In this document: positions 38,993 through 48,831 of the stretch, piece after piece
Numbering within the stretch: position 1 is the stretch's first letter
How the letters are laid out: every line of letters begins with the position of its first letter
Source: Burkholderia stagnalis
GTDB lineage: Bacteria > Pseudomonadota > Gammaproteobacteria > Burkholderiales > Burkholderiaceae
Length of the DNA stretch: 64,000 bases
Direction of reading: 5' to 3'
NCBI RefSeq assembly: GCF_902830275.1
Contig: NZ_CADESW010000025.1
Coordinates: 54,428-118,427 of the forward strand
Translations under genes and position numbers: made by a program
The notes under the pieces: model-generated
The model's database searches: none
Told to the model about the DNA's origin: nothing
What the model saw: only the letters and a program-made list of their open reading frames with translations

Positions 38993-39883
38993 ATGGCAAC
39001 CATCGGTTTCATCGGCCTCGGCATCATGGGCGCGCACATGGCGCGCAACCTGCTCAAGGGCGATTACCAGCTCGTCGTGAACGGCGCGTTCCCGATCCCG
39101 GACGACCTGCGCGCCGGCGCCAAGGTCGTCGCGAATTCGACCGAGGTCGCACGGAACGCGGACATCATCATCTCGATGGTTCCCGACACGCCCGACGTGC
39201 GTAACGTGCTGTTCGCCGACGACGGCGTCGCGAAGGGCCTCACGGCCGGCAAGCTCGTGATCGACATGAGCTCGATCTCGCCGCTCGATACGCAGGAATT
39301 CGCGAAGCAGATCAACGCGCTCGGCTGCGACTACCTCGACGCGCCGGTGTCCGGCGGCGAAGTCGGCGCGCGCGAGGCGACGCTGACGATCATGGTCGGC
39401 GGCCCGGAGCAGGCGTTCGAGCGCGCGAAGCCGCTGTTCGAGAAGATGGGCAGGAACATCACGCTCGTCGGCGACAACGGCGCGGGCCAGACCTGCAAGG
39501 TCGCGAACCAGATCATCGTCGCGCTGAACATCGAAGCCGTCGGCGAGGCGCTGCTGTTCGCCGCCCGCTCGGGCGCGGATCCGGAGCGCGTGCGCCAGGC
39601 GCTGATGGGTGGTTTCGCCGCCTCGCGCATCCTCGAAGTGCACGGCGCGCGGATGACGAAGCGCACGTTCGATCCGGGCTTCCGCATCGAGCTGCATCAA
39701 AAGGACCTGAACCTCGCGCTCGACGGCGCGCGCAAGCTCGGCCTCGCGCTGCCGCACACCGCGAGCGCGCAGCAGCTGTTCAGCGTGTGCGCATCGCACG
39801 GCGGCAAGGCATGGGATCACTCGGCGCTCGTCCGCGCGCTCGAAATCATGTCGAACTTCGAGATCGCGCAGAAGGCTGAATAA
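38993..39883 (+). CDS. glxR: 2-hydroxy-3-oxopropionate (tartronate semialdehyde) reductase
   Basis: 296 aa, beta-hydroxyacid dehydrogenase family. NAD-binding GFIGLGIMGAHMARNLLKG at residues 4-22, substrate-binding DAPVSGGEVGAREATL near 118 and the catalytic Lys in GQTCKVANQIIVALN near 168. It reduces tartronate semialdehyde to glycerate, completing glyoxylate-to-glycerate flow. It is the third gene of the gcl cluster. AGGAG precedes ATG 38993. Confidence 0.93.
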   Translation: MATIGFIGLGIMGAHMARNLLKGDYQLVVNGAFPIPDDLRAGAKVVANSTEVARNADIIISMVPDTPDVRNVLFADDGVAKGLTAGKLVIDMSSISPLDTQEFAKQINALGCDYLDAPVSGGEVGAREATLTIMVGGPEQAFERAKPLFEKMGRNITLVGDNGAGQTCKVANQIIVALNIEAVGEALLFAARSGADPERVRQALMGGFAASRILEVHGARMTKRTFDPGFRIELHQKDLNLALDGARKLGLALPHTASAQQLFSVCASHGGKAWDHSALVRALEIMSNFEIAQKAE

Positions 39884-40313
39884 CGCCGAATGCCGCCCGT
39901 TCCCGCGGGCGGCGCACATTACAGGCGCATGCCGTGTCACGGCTGCGCATCGATGCGCGCGGATTGCGCGCATCACGGTGGGGCGCCCCGCCGCGCATTG
40001 CAGTCGCATGCGCGGCGGGGCGAAAACGCCGCTCTGGGCTGAGAGCGGCGAGGTGGGGTCCGCAGCGGCACCCGGCGACGCCGGGGAAGCCTTGGTCGGT
40101 CAGACGTCGTCGTCGGGTGTCCGTCTGTCGGATTTCACGTCTTACACTTCTTTACGTTCGCGCGCGCGATATTTCATGCAATTGACGCCGCGACCGCCTA
40201 CACTTTCGCCACGCCTTTCGAAAAAACCGCCGCGCTCGCGTTCACGCCCAGCGCGGTGTTTTTTTCGCCCCTTCACGGCGCGTTTTCTTTTCAACCACCT
40301 AAGGAGTGCAACG
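39884..40313. other. intergenic region with stacked hairpins
   Basis: 430 bp between glxR and the LysM gene. It contains a 14-bp perfect stem (39985-39998 with 40008-40021; arms GCCCCGCCGCGCAT and complement), then a second stem at about 40026-40050 (GCCGCTC/GAGCGGC). A pyrimidine-rich leader precedes the next gene. Neither hairpin has a T-run. No ORF is convincing. Confidence 0.5.
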
Positions 40314-40784
40314 ATGGGTCTTCTTTCGTTTATCAAAGAGGCGGGTGAAAAACTGCTGGGTCATGCCGACGCGCAAGCGGCCGAAGACCCGAATGCCGCA
40401 AACCAGACCGCGGCCGATGCAATCAAGCATTACATCGACACGCAGGGCCTCGACACGTCGAACCTGACCGTCGCGTTCGACGGCGCATCGCGCACCGTGA
40501 CGCTGTCGGGCAGCGTCGCCGATCTCGACACGAAGGCGAAGGTCAAGGTCGCGGCCGGCAACGTCCAGGGCGTCGCGGGCGTCAACGACGACGATCTTCA
40601 GCCGGACGATCCGGAAGTGCAGTACCACGACGTCGTGTCCGGCGACAACCTGTGGAAGATCGCCGAGAAGTACTACGGCGACGGCACGAAGAACACCGCG
40701 ATCTTCGAAGCGAACAAGCCGATGCTGTCGAGCCCCGACCGCATCTATCCGGGCCAGAAGCTGGTGATTCCGCCGCAGGCCTGA
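40314..40784 (+). CDS. BON-LysM protein, Kbp/YgaU-like
   Basis: 156 aa: MGLLSFIKEAGEKL, an acidic BON domain (about 25-95), then a LysM domain (YHDVVSGDNLWKIAEKYYG to YPGQKLVIPPQA, about 104-155). E. coli YgaU (Kbp) has the same layout and is a cytoplasmic K+ binding protein. There is no signal peptide, matching Kbp. AAGGAG precedes ATG 40314. It stands alone and ends in a strong terminator. Confidence 0.88.
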   Translation: MGLLSFIKEAGEKLLGHADAQAAEDPNAANQTAADAIKHYIDTQGLDTSNLTVAFDGASRTVTLSGSVADLDTKAKVKVAAGNVQGVAGVNDDDLQPDDPEVQYHDVVSGDNLWKIAEKYYGDGTKNTAIFEANKPMLSSPDRIYPGQKLVIPPQA

Positions 40785-40811
40785 GCGCCCGCGCAGGATC
40801 GTCAAACGCAG

Positions 40812-40838
40812 AAGGCAGGCCGTCGGCCTGCCTTTTTT
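40812..40838. terminator. bidirectional terminator between Kbp-like gene and asparaginase
   Basis: AAGGCAGGCC (40812-40821), loop GTC, GGCCTGCCTT (40825-40834), then further T's. The genes on both sides are convergent. Confidence 0.9.
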
Positions 40839-40863
40839 CATGGTCGCCCGGCGCGGCGCGCGC

Positions 40864-41883
40864 TCAGCAGGCGTCGAACAGGCGCTGCACGTCGCCGCGC
40901 GCGTGAATCCCGTTTGCCAGCGCGAGCATCAGCAGCACGCGCGCCTTGTACGGGTTCAGCGAACCCGCGCTCACGAAGCCGAGCGCATCGTCGTTGGCCG
41001 CGCCATTCTTCATCACGTGCCCCGAGCCGACGCGCGACGCGCGCGCGACGACCACGCCCTGCTTCACCGCATCGGCGAGCGCCGCCTGCAGCGTCGCGTG
41101 GATCGAGCCGTTGCCGGTGCCCGCGACGACGAGCCCGCGCACGCCGGCCGCCACGAGCGCATCGACCGCGGTGCGCGTGACACCCGCATAGCTGGCAACA
41201 ACCTCGACCGCCGGCCATTCATTACGCATCGCCAGTTGCGAATCGCACGCGCGCGTCACGCGGCGCGCGAATTCGACGCGGCCGTCCTGCACCCAGCCGA
41301 GCGCGCCGAGTTCCGGCGATTGAAACGCATCGACCGCATAGGTGCTCGTCTTCAAGACATCGCGCGCGCCATGGATCCGGTTGTTGAACGCGACCAGCAC
41401 GCCCTGCCCGCGCGCGGCCGGGTGCGCGGCGACCGTCACCGCGTTGAGCAGGTTCAGCGGGCCGTCGGACGACAGCGCGGTTGCCGGGCGCATCGCCGCG
41501 GTCAGCACGACCGGCTTGTCGCCCCGCACGGTCAGGTGCAGCGCGTAGGCCGTTTCCTCGAGCGTGTCGGTGCCGTGCGTGATCACGATGCCGTCGATCG
41601 CGTCGTCGGCCATCAGCGCGGCGATGCGCGCGGCAAGCGTGTTCCACAGCGGCAGCGCGAGATCCTTGCTGTCGATGCTGGCGACCTGCTCGGCGTCGAT
41701 GCGCGCGACCGACGCGAGCGCCGGCACCGCGTCGAGCAGAAAATTGACGCCCAGCGCGCCGGCCTGGTAGCCGGCCGTGCTGGCCGCGTCGGGCGCGGCG
41801 CCGGCAATGGTGCCGCCGGTGGCGAGTACGGCGATGCGCGGCAGTGCCTGCGATGAAGGAGAAGCGGGATTCAAGGTATTCAT
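40864..41883 (-). CDS. L-asparaginase, type II-like
   Basis: 339 aa from ATG 41883 (MNTLNPASPS). The asparaginase active-site pairs are both present: AVLATGGTIAGA near residue 20 and VITHGTDTLEETAYAL near 103. GFVSAGSLNPYKARVL near 320 is a C-terminal motif. It hydrolyses asparagine to aspartate. There is no convincing signal peptide, so it is probably cytoplasmic, unlike E. coli AnsB. It is monocistronic, convergent with the LysM gene. A longer frame reaching 42099 is not supported by a ribosome site. Confidence 0.9.
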   Translation of the reverse strand: MNTLNPASPSSQALPRIAVLATGGTIAGAAPDAASTAGYQAGALGVNFLLDAVPALASVARIDAEQVASIDSKDLALPLWNTLAARIAALMADDAIDGIVITHGTDTLEETAYALHLTVRGDKPVVLTAAMRPATALSSDGPLNLLNAVTVAAHPAARGQGVLVAFNNRIHGARDVLKTSTYAVDAFQSPELGALGWVQDGRVEFARRVTRACDSQLAMRNEWPAVEVVASYAGVTRTAVDALVAAGVRGLVVAGTGNGSIHATLQAALADAVKQGVVVARASRVGSGHVMKNGAANDDALGFVSAGSLNPYKARVLLMLALANGIHARGDVQRLFDAC

Positions 41884-42130
41884 GGGCGCGATTGTAATGG
41901 CTCGCGCGCCGCGCGGCCCGGCCCGGCGCATGCGCATCATGGTTTGTCCCGATCGCGCGGCCGGGTTTGCCGTCAACGCGGCCCGCTCCCGCCACGTTAT
42001 AGGAAGTGCCGTTTCGGTGTTTTTCACATTGATTTGCCAGAATCGAAACGCGCGGCAGGATGCGTTCCCGCTATGTGTCCCGCGTCGCGACGGCGTCAAT
42101 CAAACGCAATTCACCCCATGGGAGTGTCAA

Positions 42131-42421
42131 ATGAAAATCCAATCGCTCGTGGCCGCACTGCTCGTCGGCGGCATGCTGGCTTCCCCCGCATTCGCGCAGA
42201 ACAGCCAGCAGGACAAGATGAAGGCCTGTAACACCCAGGCAGCCGGCAAGACGGGCGACGCACGCAAGGCATTCATGAAGGATTGCCTGTCGGCGAAACC
42301 GGCGAAGGCGATGTCGCAGCAGGACAAGATGAAGGCCTGCAACAAGGACGCCGCCGGCAAGAAGGGCGACGACCGCAAGGCATTCATGAAGAGCTGCCTG
42401 AGCGCCCAGCCGGCCGCCTGA
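42131..42421 (+). CDS. PsiF-repeat secreted protein
   Basis: 96 aa. The signal peptide MKIQSLVAALLVGGMLASPA is followed by two tandem PsiF repeats, each with QQDKMKAC, then GDxRKAFMKxCLS. The cysteines in each repeat suggest disulfide or metal binding in the periplasm. PsiF in E. coli is a phosphate-starvation-induced gene of unknown function. ATG 42131 has GGAG within ten bases. A terminator (42444-42479) follows. Confidence 0.9.
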   Translation: MKIQSLVAALLVGGMLASPAFAQNSQQDKMKACNTQAAGKTGDARKAFMKDCLSAKPAKAMSQQDKMKACNKDAAGKKGDDRKAFMKSCLSAQPAA

Positions 42422-42443
42422 TTCCGCCCGCGCACGCAACGAT

Positions 42444-42479
42444 GCCGCGCACCGTTTCGACGGGCGCGGCTTTTTTGTT
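42444..42479 (+). terminator. psiF terminator
   Basis: GCCGCGC (42444-42450) pairs with GCGCGGC (42464-42470), followed by TTTTTTGTT. Confidence 0.8.
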
Positions 42480-42635
42480 GCCAGTTGCACCGCCCGCCAC
42501 TGATACCGGGCATACGGTGCGGCAATTCGCCGCGTTTTCTTCTATGATGGCTGCAACGCGGCCCATCCAAGCAAAAGAAGCGCCATCGGGCCGCCCTCGA
42601 CAACGACGCGCGCGCCGCGTCAAACGGAGGCTTGG

Positions 42636-43076
42636 ATGGCATGGAGACAACACCGCTGGTTCCGCCGCTGGCTGATCGTGATCGTGTTCTGGGCCGTGCC
42701 CGTCGCGATCGTCGCCGTACGCGAGATCCGCGAGGAAATGGCCTACAACAAGGCGGACCTGCAGCTCGCGCTGACCACCTGGCAGCTTACCGACGCGCAG
42801 CACGCAGCCGGCGCCGCCGCGCGCTGCCACGGCGAGCCTGACGAAGCGCGCGCGGCCGGCTGCCCCGCCGACGTGCTCGCGGCCAACGCCCCCCGCCAGC
42901 AGGCCGCGCGCGACTTCTACGTGGTGCGCCGCAACACGCTCGCGAGCTACCTGTGGCACGCCTTCGTCGGCTATTGGGTCGTGCCGGCCGCGTTCCTGTT
43001 CGCCTGCGGCGTCGTCATCGCACTGATCCGCCGCGCGCTGCGACGGCCGCCGATCAAGCCGCCGGTCGCGCATTGA
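42636..43076 (+). CDS. predicted two-helix membrane protein, function unknown
   Basis: 146 aa. A first membrane helix at about 10-30 (WLIVIVFWAVPVAIVAV) is followed by about 80 soluble residues with three cysteine/proline clusters (CHGEPDEARAAGCPADVL), then a second helix at about 108-132 (VVPAAFLFACGVVIALI). The ends are basic (MAWRQHRWFRR, RRALRRPPIK). No family was recognised. It is between psiF and the SYLF lipoprotein gene, each with its own signals. Codon use is typical of the chromosome. Confidence 0.6.
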   Translation: MAWRQHRWFRRWLIVIVFWAVPVAIVAVREIREEMAYNKADLQLALTTWQLTDAQHAAGAAARCHGEPDEARAAGCPADVLAANAPRQQAARDFYVVRRNTLASYLWHAFVGYWVVPAAFLFACGVVIALIRRALRRPPIKPPVAH

Positions 43077-43279
43077 CGCGCGCGTGCGGCGCGTCATTTC
43101 GCCCGCCTCCCCTCCCCGCTGCATGCGGCTCGCGCTGCGTTGGCGCGTCGCGACGCGCGTTGACGATTTGACGCTTTTTCACTTCCGAACGGAAAGCACG
43201 CGTATCGCGCTGTGATATAACTTCCGACGTGATCCGCCCCCAAGCGGAAGTCACGCAACATCACCGATGGAGAAGAACG

Positions 43280-43867
43280 ATGCAAAAACGGAATCTCGTG
43301 CTGAAAGCAGCCGCCGCGCTCATCGTCGGTAGCCTCGCGCTCACCGGATGCACCACCACCCCCGACAAGCCCGACAACGCCGCGACCAATGCGTCGAAGC
43401 GCCAGGCGATCGATTCGAGCGTCGATGCGACGCTGTCGCGCCTGTATTCGACGGTCAAGGGCTCGCGCGAGCTCGTCTCGAAATCGCGCGGCGTGCTGGT
43501 GTTCCCCGAGGTGATCCAGGCCGGCTTCATCGTCGGCGGCCAGACCGGCAACGGCGCGCTGCGCGTCGGCGGCGAGACGATCGGCTACTACAACACGTCG
43601 TCGCTGTCGGTCGGCCTGCAGGCCGGCGCGCAGTCGAAGGCGATCGTGTTCCTGTTCATGACGCAGGATGCGCTCGACGAATTCCGCAAGTCGGAAGGCT
43701 GGGCAGCCGGCGCAGGCGCATCGGTCGCGCTCGTGAAGGTCGGCGCCAACGGCGCGATCGACACGACCACGGCCACCGCGCCGGTGCAGGTCGTCGTGCT
43801 GACGAACGCGGGCCTGATGGGCGACGTGTCGATCAACGGCACGAAGGTCACCAAGCTGAAGATCTGA
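43280..43867 (+). CDS. SYLF/YSC84-domain lipoprotein
   Basis: 195 aa from ATG 43280. The lipobox LTGC (SLALTGCTT) puts lipidated Cys near residue 22. The SYLF/YSC84 domain follows (SRGVLVFPEVIQAGFIVGGQ, then GALRVGGETIGYYNT, to the end). SYLF domains bind phosphoinositide membranes in eukaryotes; bacterial members are periplasmic lipoproteins of unknown role. AGAAG upstream is a plausible ribosome site. It is followed by a strong terminator shared with the convergent glycosyltransferase gene. Confidence 0.85.
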   Translation: MQKRNLVLKAAAALIVGSLALTGCTTTPDKPDNAATNASKRQAIDSSVDATLSRLYSTVKGSRELVSKSRGVLVFPEVIQAGFIVGGQTGNGALRVGGETIGYYNTSSLSVGLQAGAQSKAIVFLFMTQDALDEFRKSEGWAAGAGASVALVKVGANGAIDTTTATAPVQVVVLTNAGLMGDVSINGTKVTKLKI

Positions 43868-43905
43868 CGCCTGCCGCCCGCGCGCCGCGCGGGCCACGAT
43901 GCGCA

Positions 43906-43941
43906 AACGGCGATGCCCTCGCGGGCATCGCCGTTTTTTTT
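43906..43941. terminator. bidirectional terminator between SYLF lipoprotein and glycosyltransferase genes
   Basis: AACGGCGATGCCC pairs with GGGCATCGCCGTT around a TCGC loop, then a T-run. Both flanking genes read toward it. Confidence 0.9.
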
Positions 43942-43973
43942 GCGCGTGCGCGTGCGCGGGCCTGCCGGGCCGC

Positions 43974-45038
43974 TCAGGTGGTCGAATCGATCACCTTGAA
44001 GCGCGCGCGCTTCTGCGCGCGGATCACCGACTGGTAGACGTCGACGTACTGCTGCGCCATCCGCCGCGACGTGAAGCGCTCCTCGAAGCGTTGGCGCACC
44101 CGCGCGCGCGGCAGAAGGTGCAGCCGGTTGACGGCCGCGACCGCGCTGATCTCGTCCTCGACGATGAAGCCCGACACGCCTTCATCGAGCACTTCCCCCA
44201 CCGACCCGCGGTTGAACGCGATCACCGGCGTGCCGCACGCCATCGCCTCGATCATCACCAGGCCGAACGGCTCCGGCCAGTCGATCGGGAACAGCAATGC
44301 ATGCGCGCCGGACAGGAATTCCGCCTTCTGGTGATCCGCGATCTCGCCGACGTACTCGACGTGCGGCAACGCGAACAGCGGCTTGATCTCGCGCTCGAAA
44401 TACTCCTGGTCCGCCGCGTCGATCTTCGCGGCGACCTTGATCGGCAGTCCGCACTGCTGCGCGATGCGGATCGCGGTGTCGACCCGCTTTTCGGGCGAGA
44501 TGCGGCCGAGGAACGCGAGATAGCGCGGCTCGACCGGCTGCGGCGTATACAGCGATTCGGGCAGCCCGTGATAGACGGTCGTCAGCCATCTCGCCTGCGG
44601 CAGCGGCTGGCGCTGCGCGTTCGAGATCGAGATCACCGGCGCGGTGTCGAAGGTATCGAACACCGGCTGCTGCTCGGGCAGGTCGAGCCGGCCGTGCAGC
44701 GTCGTCACGTAGGGCGTTTCCTGCCGGTTGAAGACCGAGAACGAGTAGTAGTCCATGTGGAAATGGAGCACGTCGAAGTCGTTCGCGCGGCGCGCCACCG
44801 TTTCCATCAGCAGCATGTGGGGCGCGATCCGGTCGCGGATCGACAGATCGAGCCGCAGCGCGCGCGGCCACACGGGCTCGAGCTTCGCGCGCGTCTGCGA
44901 ATCGCCGCTCGCGAACAGCGTCACGTCGTGACCGAGGTCGACGAGCGCCTCGGTGATGTAGGACACGACGCGCTCGGTGCCGCCATACAGTTTCGGCGGC
45001 ACCGATTCGGTCAGCGGGGCGATCTGGGCAATTCTCAT
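43974..45038 (-). CDS. glycosyltransferase family 4
   Basis: 354 aa, GT-B fold. The N-terminal domain has PPKLYGGTERVVSYITEAL near residue 15 and the central region LHFHMDYYSFSVFN near 95. The C-terminal donor-binding domain has FLGRISPEKRVDTAI near 200 and PFGLVMIEAMACGTPVIAF near 265, where the E-x7-E catalytic pair sits (with GEVLDEG downstream). The sugar donor and acceptor are unknown; there is no polysaccharide cluster here, so it may act in trehalose, glycogen or other sugar metabolism. Confidence 0.88.
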   Translation of the reverse strand: MRIAQIAPLTESVPPKLYGGTERVVSYITEALVDLGHDVTLFASGDSQTRAKLEPVWPRALRLDLSIRDRIAPHMLLMETVARRANDFDVLHFHMDYYSFSVFNRQETPYVTTLHGRLDLPEQQPVFDTFDTAPVISISNAQRQPLPQARWLTTVYHGLPESLYTPQPVEPRYLAFLGRISPEKRVDTAIRIAQQCGLPIKVAAKIDAADQEYFEREIKPLFALPHVEYVGEIADHQKAEFLSGAHALLFPIDWPEPFGLVMIEAMACGTPVIAFNRGSVGEVLDEGVSGFIVEDEISAVAAVNRLHLLPRARVRQRFEERFTSRRMAQQYVDVYQSVIRAQKRARFKVIDSTT

Positions 45039-45182
45039 GATCCACGTCTCCAGTGGGCCGGCGCGTCATCGGCCAAATCAAATATCTCATTATTGGCGAT
45101 CCGGCGGCACCGCACCGGTCGTCTTGCATTTTATGGGTGTTGTTACAGACCGGATACATCCGTGCGCGCCGCCTGCCCCGGG

Positions 45183-46361
<1,179 letters not shown>

Positions 46362-46374
46362 GGATCGGTTCGGG

Positions 46375-47547
46375 TCAGCGTCCGTCGACGGCCTGCGGGT
46401 CGGCCGCGGTGTTCGCCGCCGTGCTGGCGGCAGGCGCCCGCTCGTGCGGACGTTCGGGGTTCGGTGCGTCGGGCGCCGATGCGTGCGGATACAGCTCGGT
46501 GCGGCTGCGCGGCAGGCACTGCGGATAATGCGCGTGGAGGTACGCGATCAGCCCTTCGCGCACGCGGCAGCGCAGGTCGAAGCACTGCGACGAATCGGCC
46601 GCGCTCACGAGCGCCCGCAACTGCATCGTGCGCTCGGTCGCGTCGGTCACCTGCAGCACCTGCACGCGGCCGTCCCACTCGGGCGCGGCGTGCACGAGGC
46701 GCGCGAGCTCGTCGCGCAGCGGCGCGAGCGGCGTGCGGTAATCGACGGACAGGAACACCGTGCCGATGATCTCCGAGCTGTTGCGCGTCCAGTTCGCGAA
46801 CGGGTTCTCGATGAACCACTGCAGCGGCACGACGAGGCGCCGCTGGTCCCACAGGCGCACCGACACGTAGGTGCCGGTGATCTCCTCGATGCGCCCCCAC
46901 TCGCCCTGGATCACGACCACGTCGTCGAGCCGGATCGGCTGCGTCAGCGCGATCTGCAGGCCCGCGATCAGGTTGCCGAGCACCGGGCGCGCGGCGATGC
47001 CGGCGACGAGGCCCGCGACCCCGGCCGACGCGAGCAGGCTCGCGCCGACCTGGCGTACGTTCGGGAAGGTCATCAGCGCGGCGCCGGTGCCGATGATCAC
47101 GATCAGCACCATCACGGTGCGGGACAGCACGCGCGCCTGCGTGTGGATGCGGCGCGCCTGCAGGTTGTCGGCGGTATCGATCGGATGCGCGTCGATGATC
47201 GCCTCGCCGACCGCCGCCACGAGCCGCACCAGCAGCCAGGTCAGCGCGACGATCGTGCCGACGGCCGCCGCGGTGCGCATCCCGCGCACGAACGACATGC
47301 CTTCGTCGGCCTGCAACCACACGAATTCGAGCGCGAGCAGCGCGAGCGTGACGAGCGACGGCCGGTCGATGTAGCGCAGCACCACGCTCATCATCGGATA
47401 TGGGCTCGCGATGCGCTTGACGATGCGCGCGCCGACGCGGTGCGCGGCCGTGCCGACCAGCACGACGACGGCCGACACGATCAGCGTGCCGAGCCACGAA
47501 TGCAACGGCGCATCGGCGATGCGCTGCAGTTCCTCGAGTGAAATCAT
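46375..47547 (-). CDS. MscS-family mechanosensitive ion channel
   Basis: 390 aa. Four or five membrane helices occupy about 1-165. The pore-lining region and beta domain follow: AGIAARPVLGNLIAGLQIALTQ near 190 and the MscS beta segment GEWGRIEEITGTYVSVRLWDQ near 220. The last 60 residues are a Pro/Ala-rich tail. It relieves osmotic downshock in the inner membrane. It lies directly upstream of the AAA ATPase gene in the same direction. Confidence 0.9.
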   Translation of the reverse strand: MISLEELQRIADAPLHSWLGTLIVSAVVVLVGTAAHRVGARIVKRIASPYPMMSVVLRYIDRPSLVTLALLALEFVWLQADEGMSFVRGMRTAAAVGTIVALTWLLVRLVAAVGEAIIDAHPIDTADNLQARRIHTQARVLSRTVMVLIVIIGTGAALMTFPNVRQVGASLLASAGVAGLVAGIAARPVLGNLIAGLQIALTQPIRLDDVVVIQGEWGRIEEITGTYVSVRLWDQRRLVVPLQWFIENPFANWTRNSSEIIGTVFLSVDYRTPLAPLRDELARLVHAAPEWDGRVQVLQVTDATERTMQLRALVSAADSSQCFDLRCRVREGLIAYLHAHYPQCLPRSRTELYPHASAPDAPNPERPHERAPAASTAANTAADPQAVDGR

Positions 47548-47645
47548 CGGCGCCTGAGCTTCTTCGGTTATGACGCGCTCATGCGCGTCGTCCTGGATGC
47601 ATCGGCGACGCCCGGGCGCGGCACCGGCCCGGGCACGGCTTCAGG

Positions 47646-48002
47646 TCAGCTGCCGCCCCTGCAGGGGAACGCCTTGCCGAGGCCGAGCGACACCGCGGTG
47701 CTCGCGTTGTAGTCGGCCAGCTTCGGATTTTCCGCGATGTACTTGCGCACCGCGTCGGTCATCTGCTGCGCCTTGATGTCGGGCGGCAGGCAGAAATACT
47801 GGCCGACGCGCGGCCCGGTCGTGCCGCCGATCGCGTCGATGGTGTTGTAGACGCCGTCGGCGGCGCCCTCGATATAGGCCGCGCACGACGCCCGCGACTT
47901 GACGTCCGTCTTCGCGCACAGCCGGTCGAGATCCGCGCCCGTGAACGCCGCCGCCGACAACGGCACGGCAAACGCCGCGGCACAAAACATAGCCCGCAAC
48001 AT
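47646..48002 (-). CDS. Rap1a/Tai-family-like secreted protein
   Basis: 118 aa from ATG 48002, preceded by AAGGA. The signal peptide (MLRAMFCAAAFAVPLSAAAF) is about 20 residues. The rest has the cysteine pattern of the Rap1a/Tai fold: LCAK, SCAAYIEGAADG, YFCLPPD and AFPC at the end. Rap1a/Tai proteins are T6SS amidase immunity proteins, but here no effector gene is adjacent. It may protect against a foreign effector or have a housekeeping role. A longer reading frame to 48089 lacks a signal and ribosome site. Confidence 0.75.
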   Translation of the reverse strand: MLRAMFCAAAFAVPLSAAAFTGADLDRLCAKTDVKSRASCAAYIEGAADGVYNTIDAIGGTTGPRVGQYFCLPPDIKAQQMTDAVRKYIAENPKLADYNASTAVSLGLGKAFPCRGGS

Positions 48003-48078
48003 GGTGTTCCTTATGTCAATGCGGCCCGCAGGCCGCCCGCTGCATGACCGGCGCGGGCTCCGCCGCGCCGCAAAACCG

Positions 48079-48786
48079 TCATTTTGCACTCTTTTGGGCG
48101 TCGCCCGGCGCCGATGCGCCGACGCGCTCCGTGCGCTTGCTCAGGATGTCGATCGCATCCGGCGCCTTGTAGTGCTTCGCGAACTCCAGCGCGGTGATGC
48201 CGAGCTGGTTCTTCACCTGCGGATCGGCGCCCTGGTCGAGCAGCAGGTTGACCGTCGACCCGTGGTTGCCGCGCGCCGCCATCATCAGCGGCGTGGTGCC
48301 GTTCGGCGACGCGGTGTCGATGTACGCGTCGTGATCGAGCAGCACCTTGACGACCGCGTCCTGGCCGTTGGTGGCCGCATAGTGCAGCGGCGCCCAGCCC
48401 TTCTTGCTGACTTCCGCGCCCTTGTCGATCAGCAGCTTCACGAGGCCGACGTCGCCGTTCAGCGACGCGAGCATCAGCGCGTTCTCGCCCGCCTTGTCTT
48501 CCTTCTCGAGGTCGATCTTCGGCGCCGCGGCCAGCGCCGCCGCGACCTTGTCGGATTTCTCGCGCGCGGCGATCACGAGCAGCGGATCGCCGTTCGGCGC
48601 GACCGTGTTCGGATCGAGGCCATTCTTCAGCTGCTTGCCGATGTCGGCGATGTCGTCGAACTTGACCGCCTTGACGAGCGCGTCGAGCGATTCCGCGTGC
48701 GCGCCGATGGCCGCGAACAGCCCGCCGGCGACGAGTGCGGCCGCGACGAGCGCGCGTTTCGGCAGATGGTTGGTCGGCTGGGTCAT
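48079..48786 (-). CDS. ankyrin-repeat protein, secreted
   Basis: 235 aa. The signal peptide (to about residue 33, ending AHA-ES) is followed by about five ankyrin repeats, each with the G-TPLxxAA or related pattern (GWAPLHYAATNGQDAVVKVL, GTTPLMMAARGNHGSTVNLL). They probably mediate protein binding in the periplasm. The gene is 76 bp from the Rap1a-like gene and 45 bp from tatD, all on the minus strand. The partner protein is unknown. Confidence 0.87.
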   Translation of the reverse strand: MTQPTNHLPKRALVAAALVAGGLFAAIGAHAESLDALVKAVKFDDIADIGKQLKNGLDPNTVAPNGDPLLVIAAREKSDKVAAALAAAPKIDLEKEDKAGENALMLASLNGDVGLVKLLIDKGAEVSKKGWAPLHYAATNGQDAVVKVLLDHDAYIDTASPNGTTPLMMAARGNHGSTVNLLLDQGADPQVKNQLGITALEFAKHYKAPDAIDILSKRTERVGASAPGDAQKSAK

Positions 48787-48831
48787 TGTTGTGGGCTCCT
48801 TCCCTGGGTTGTCGGCTGCGCCGCGCCGCCG

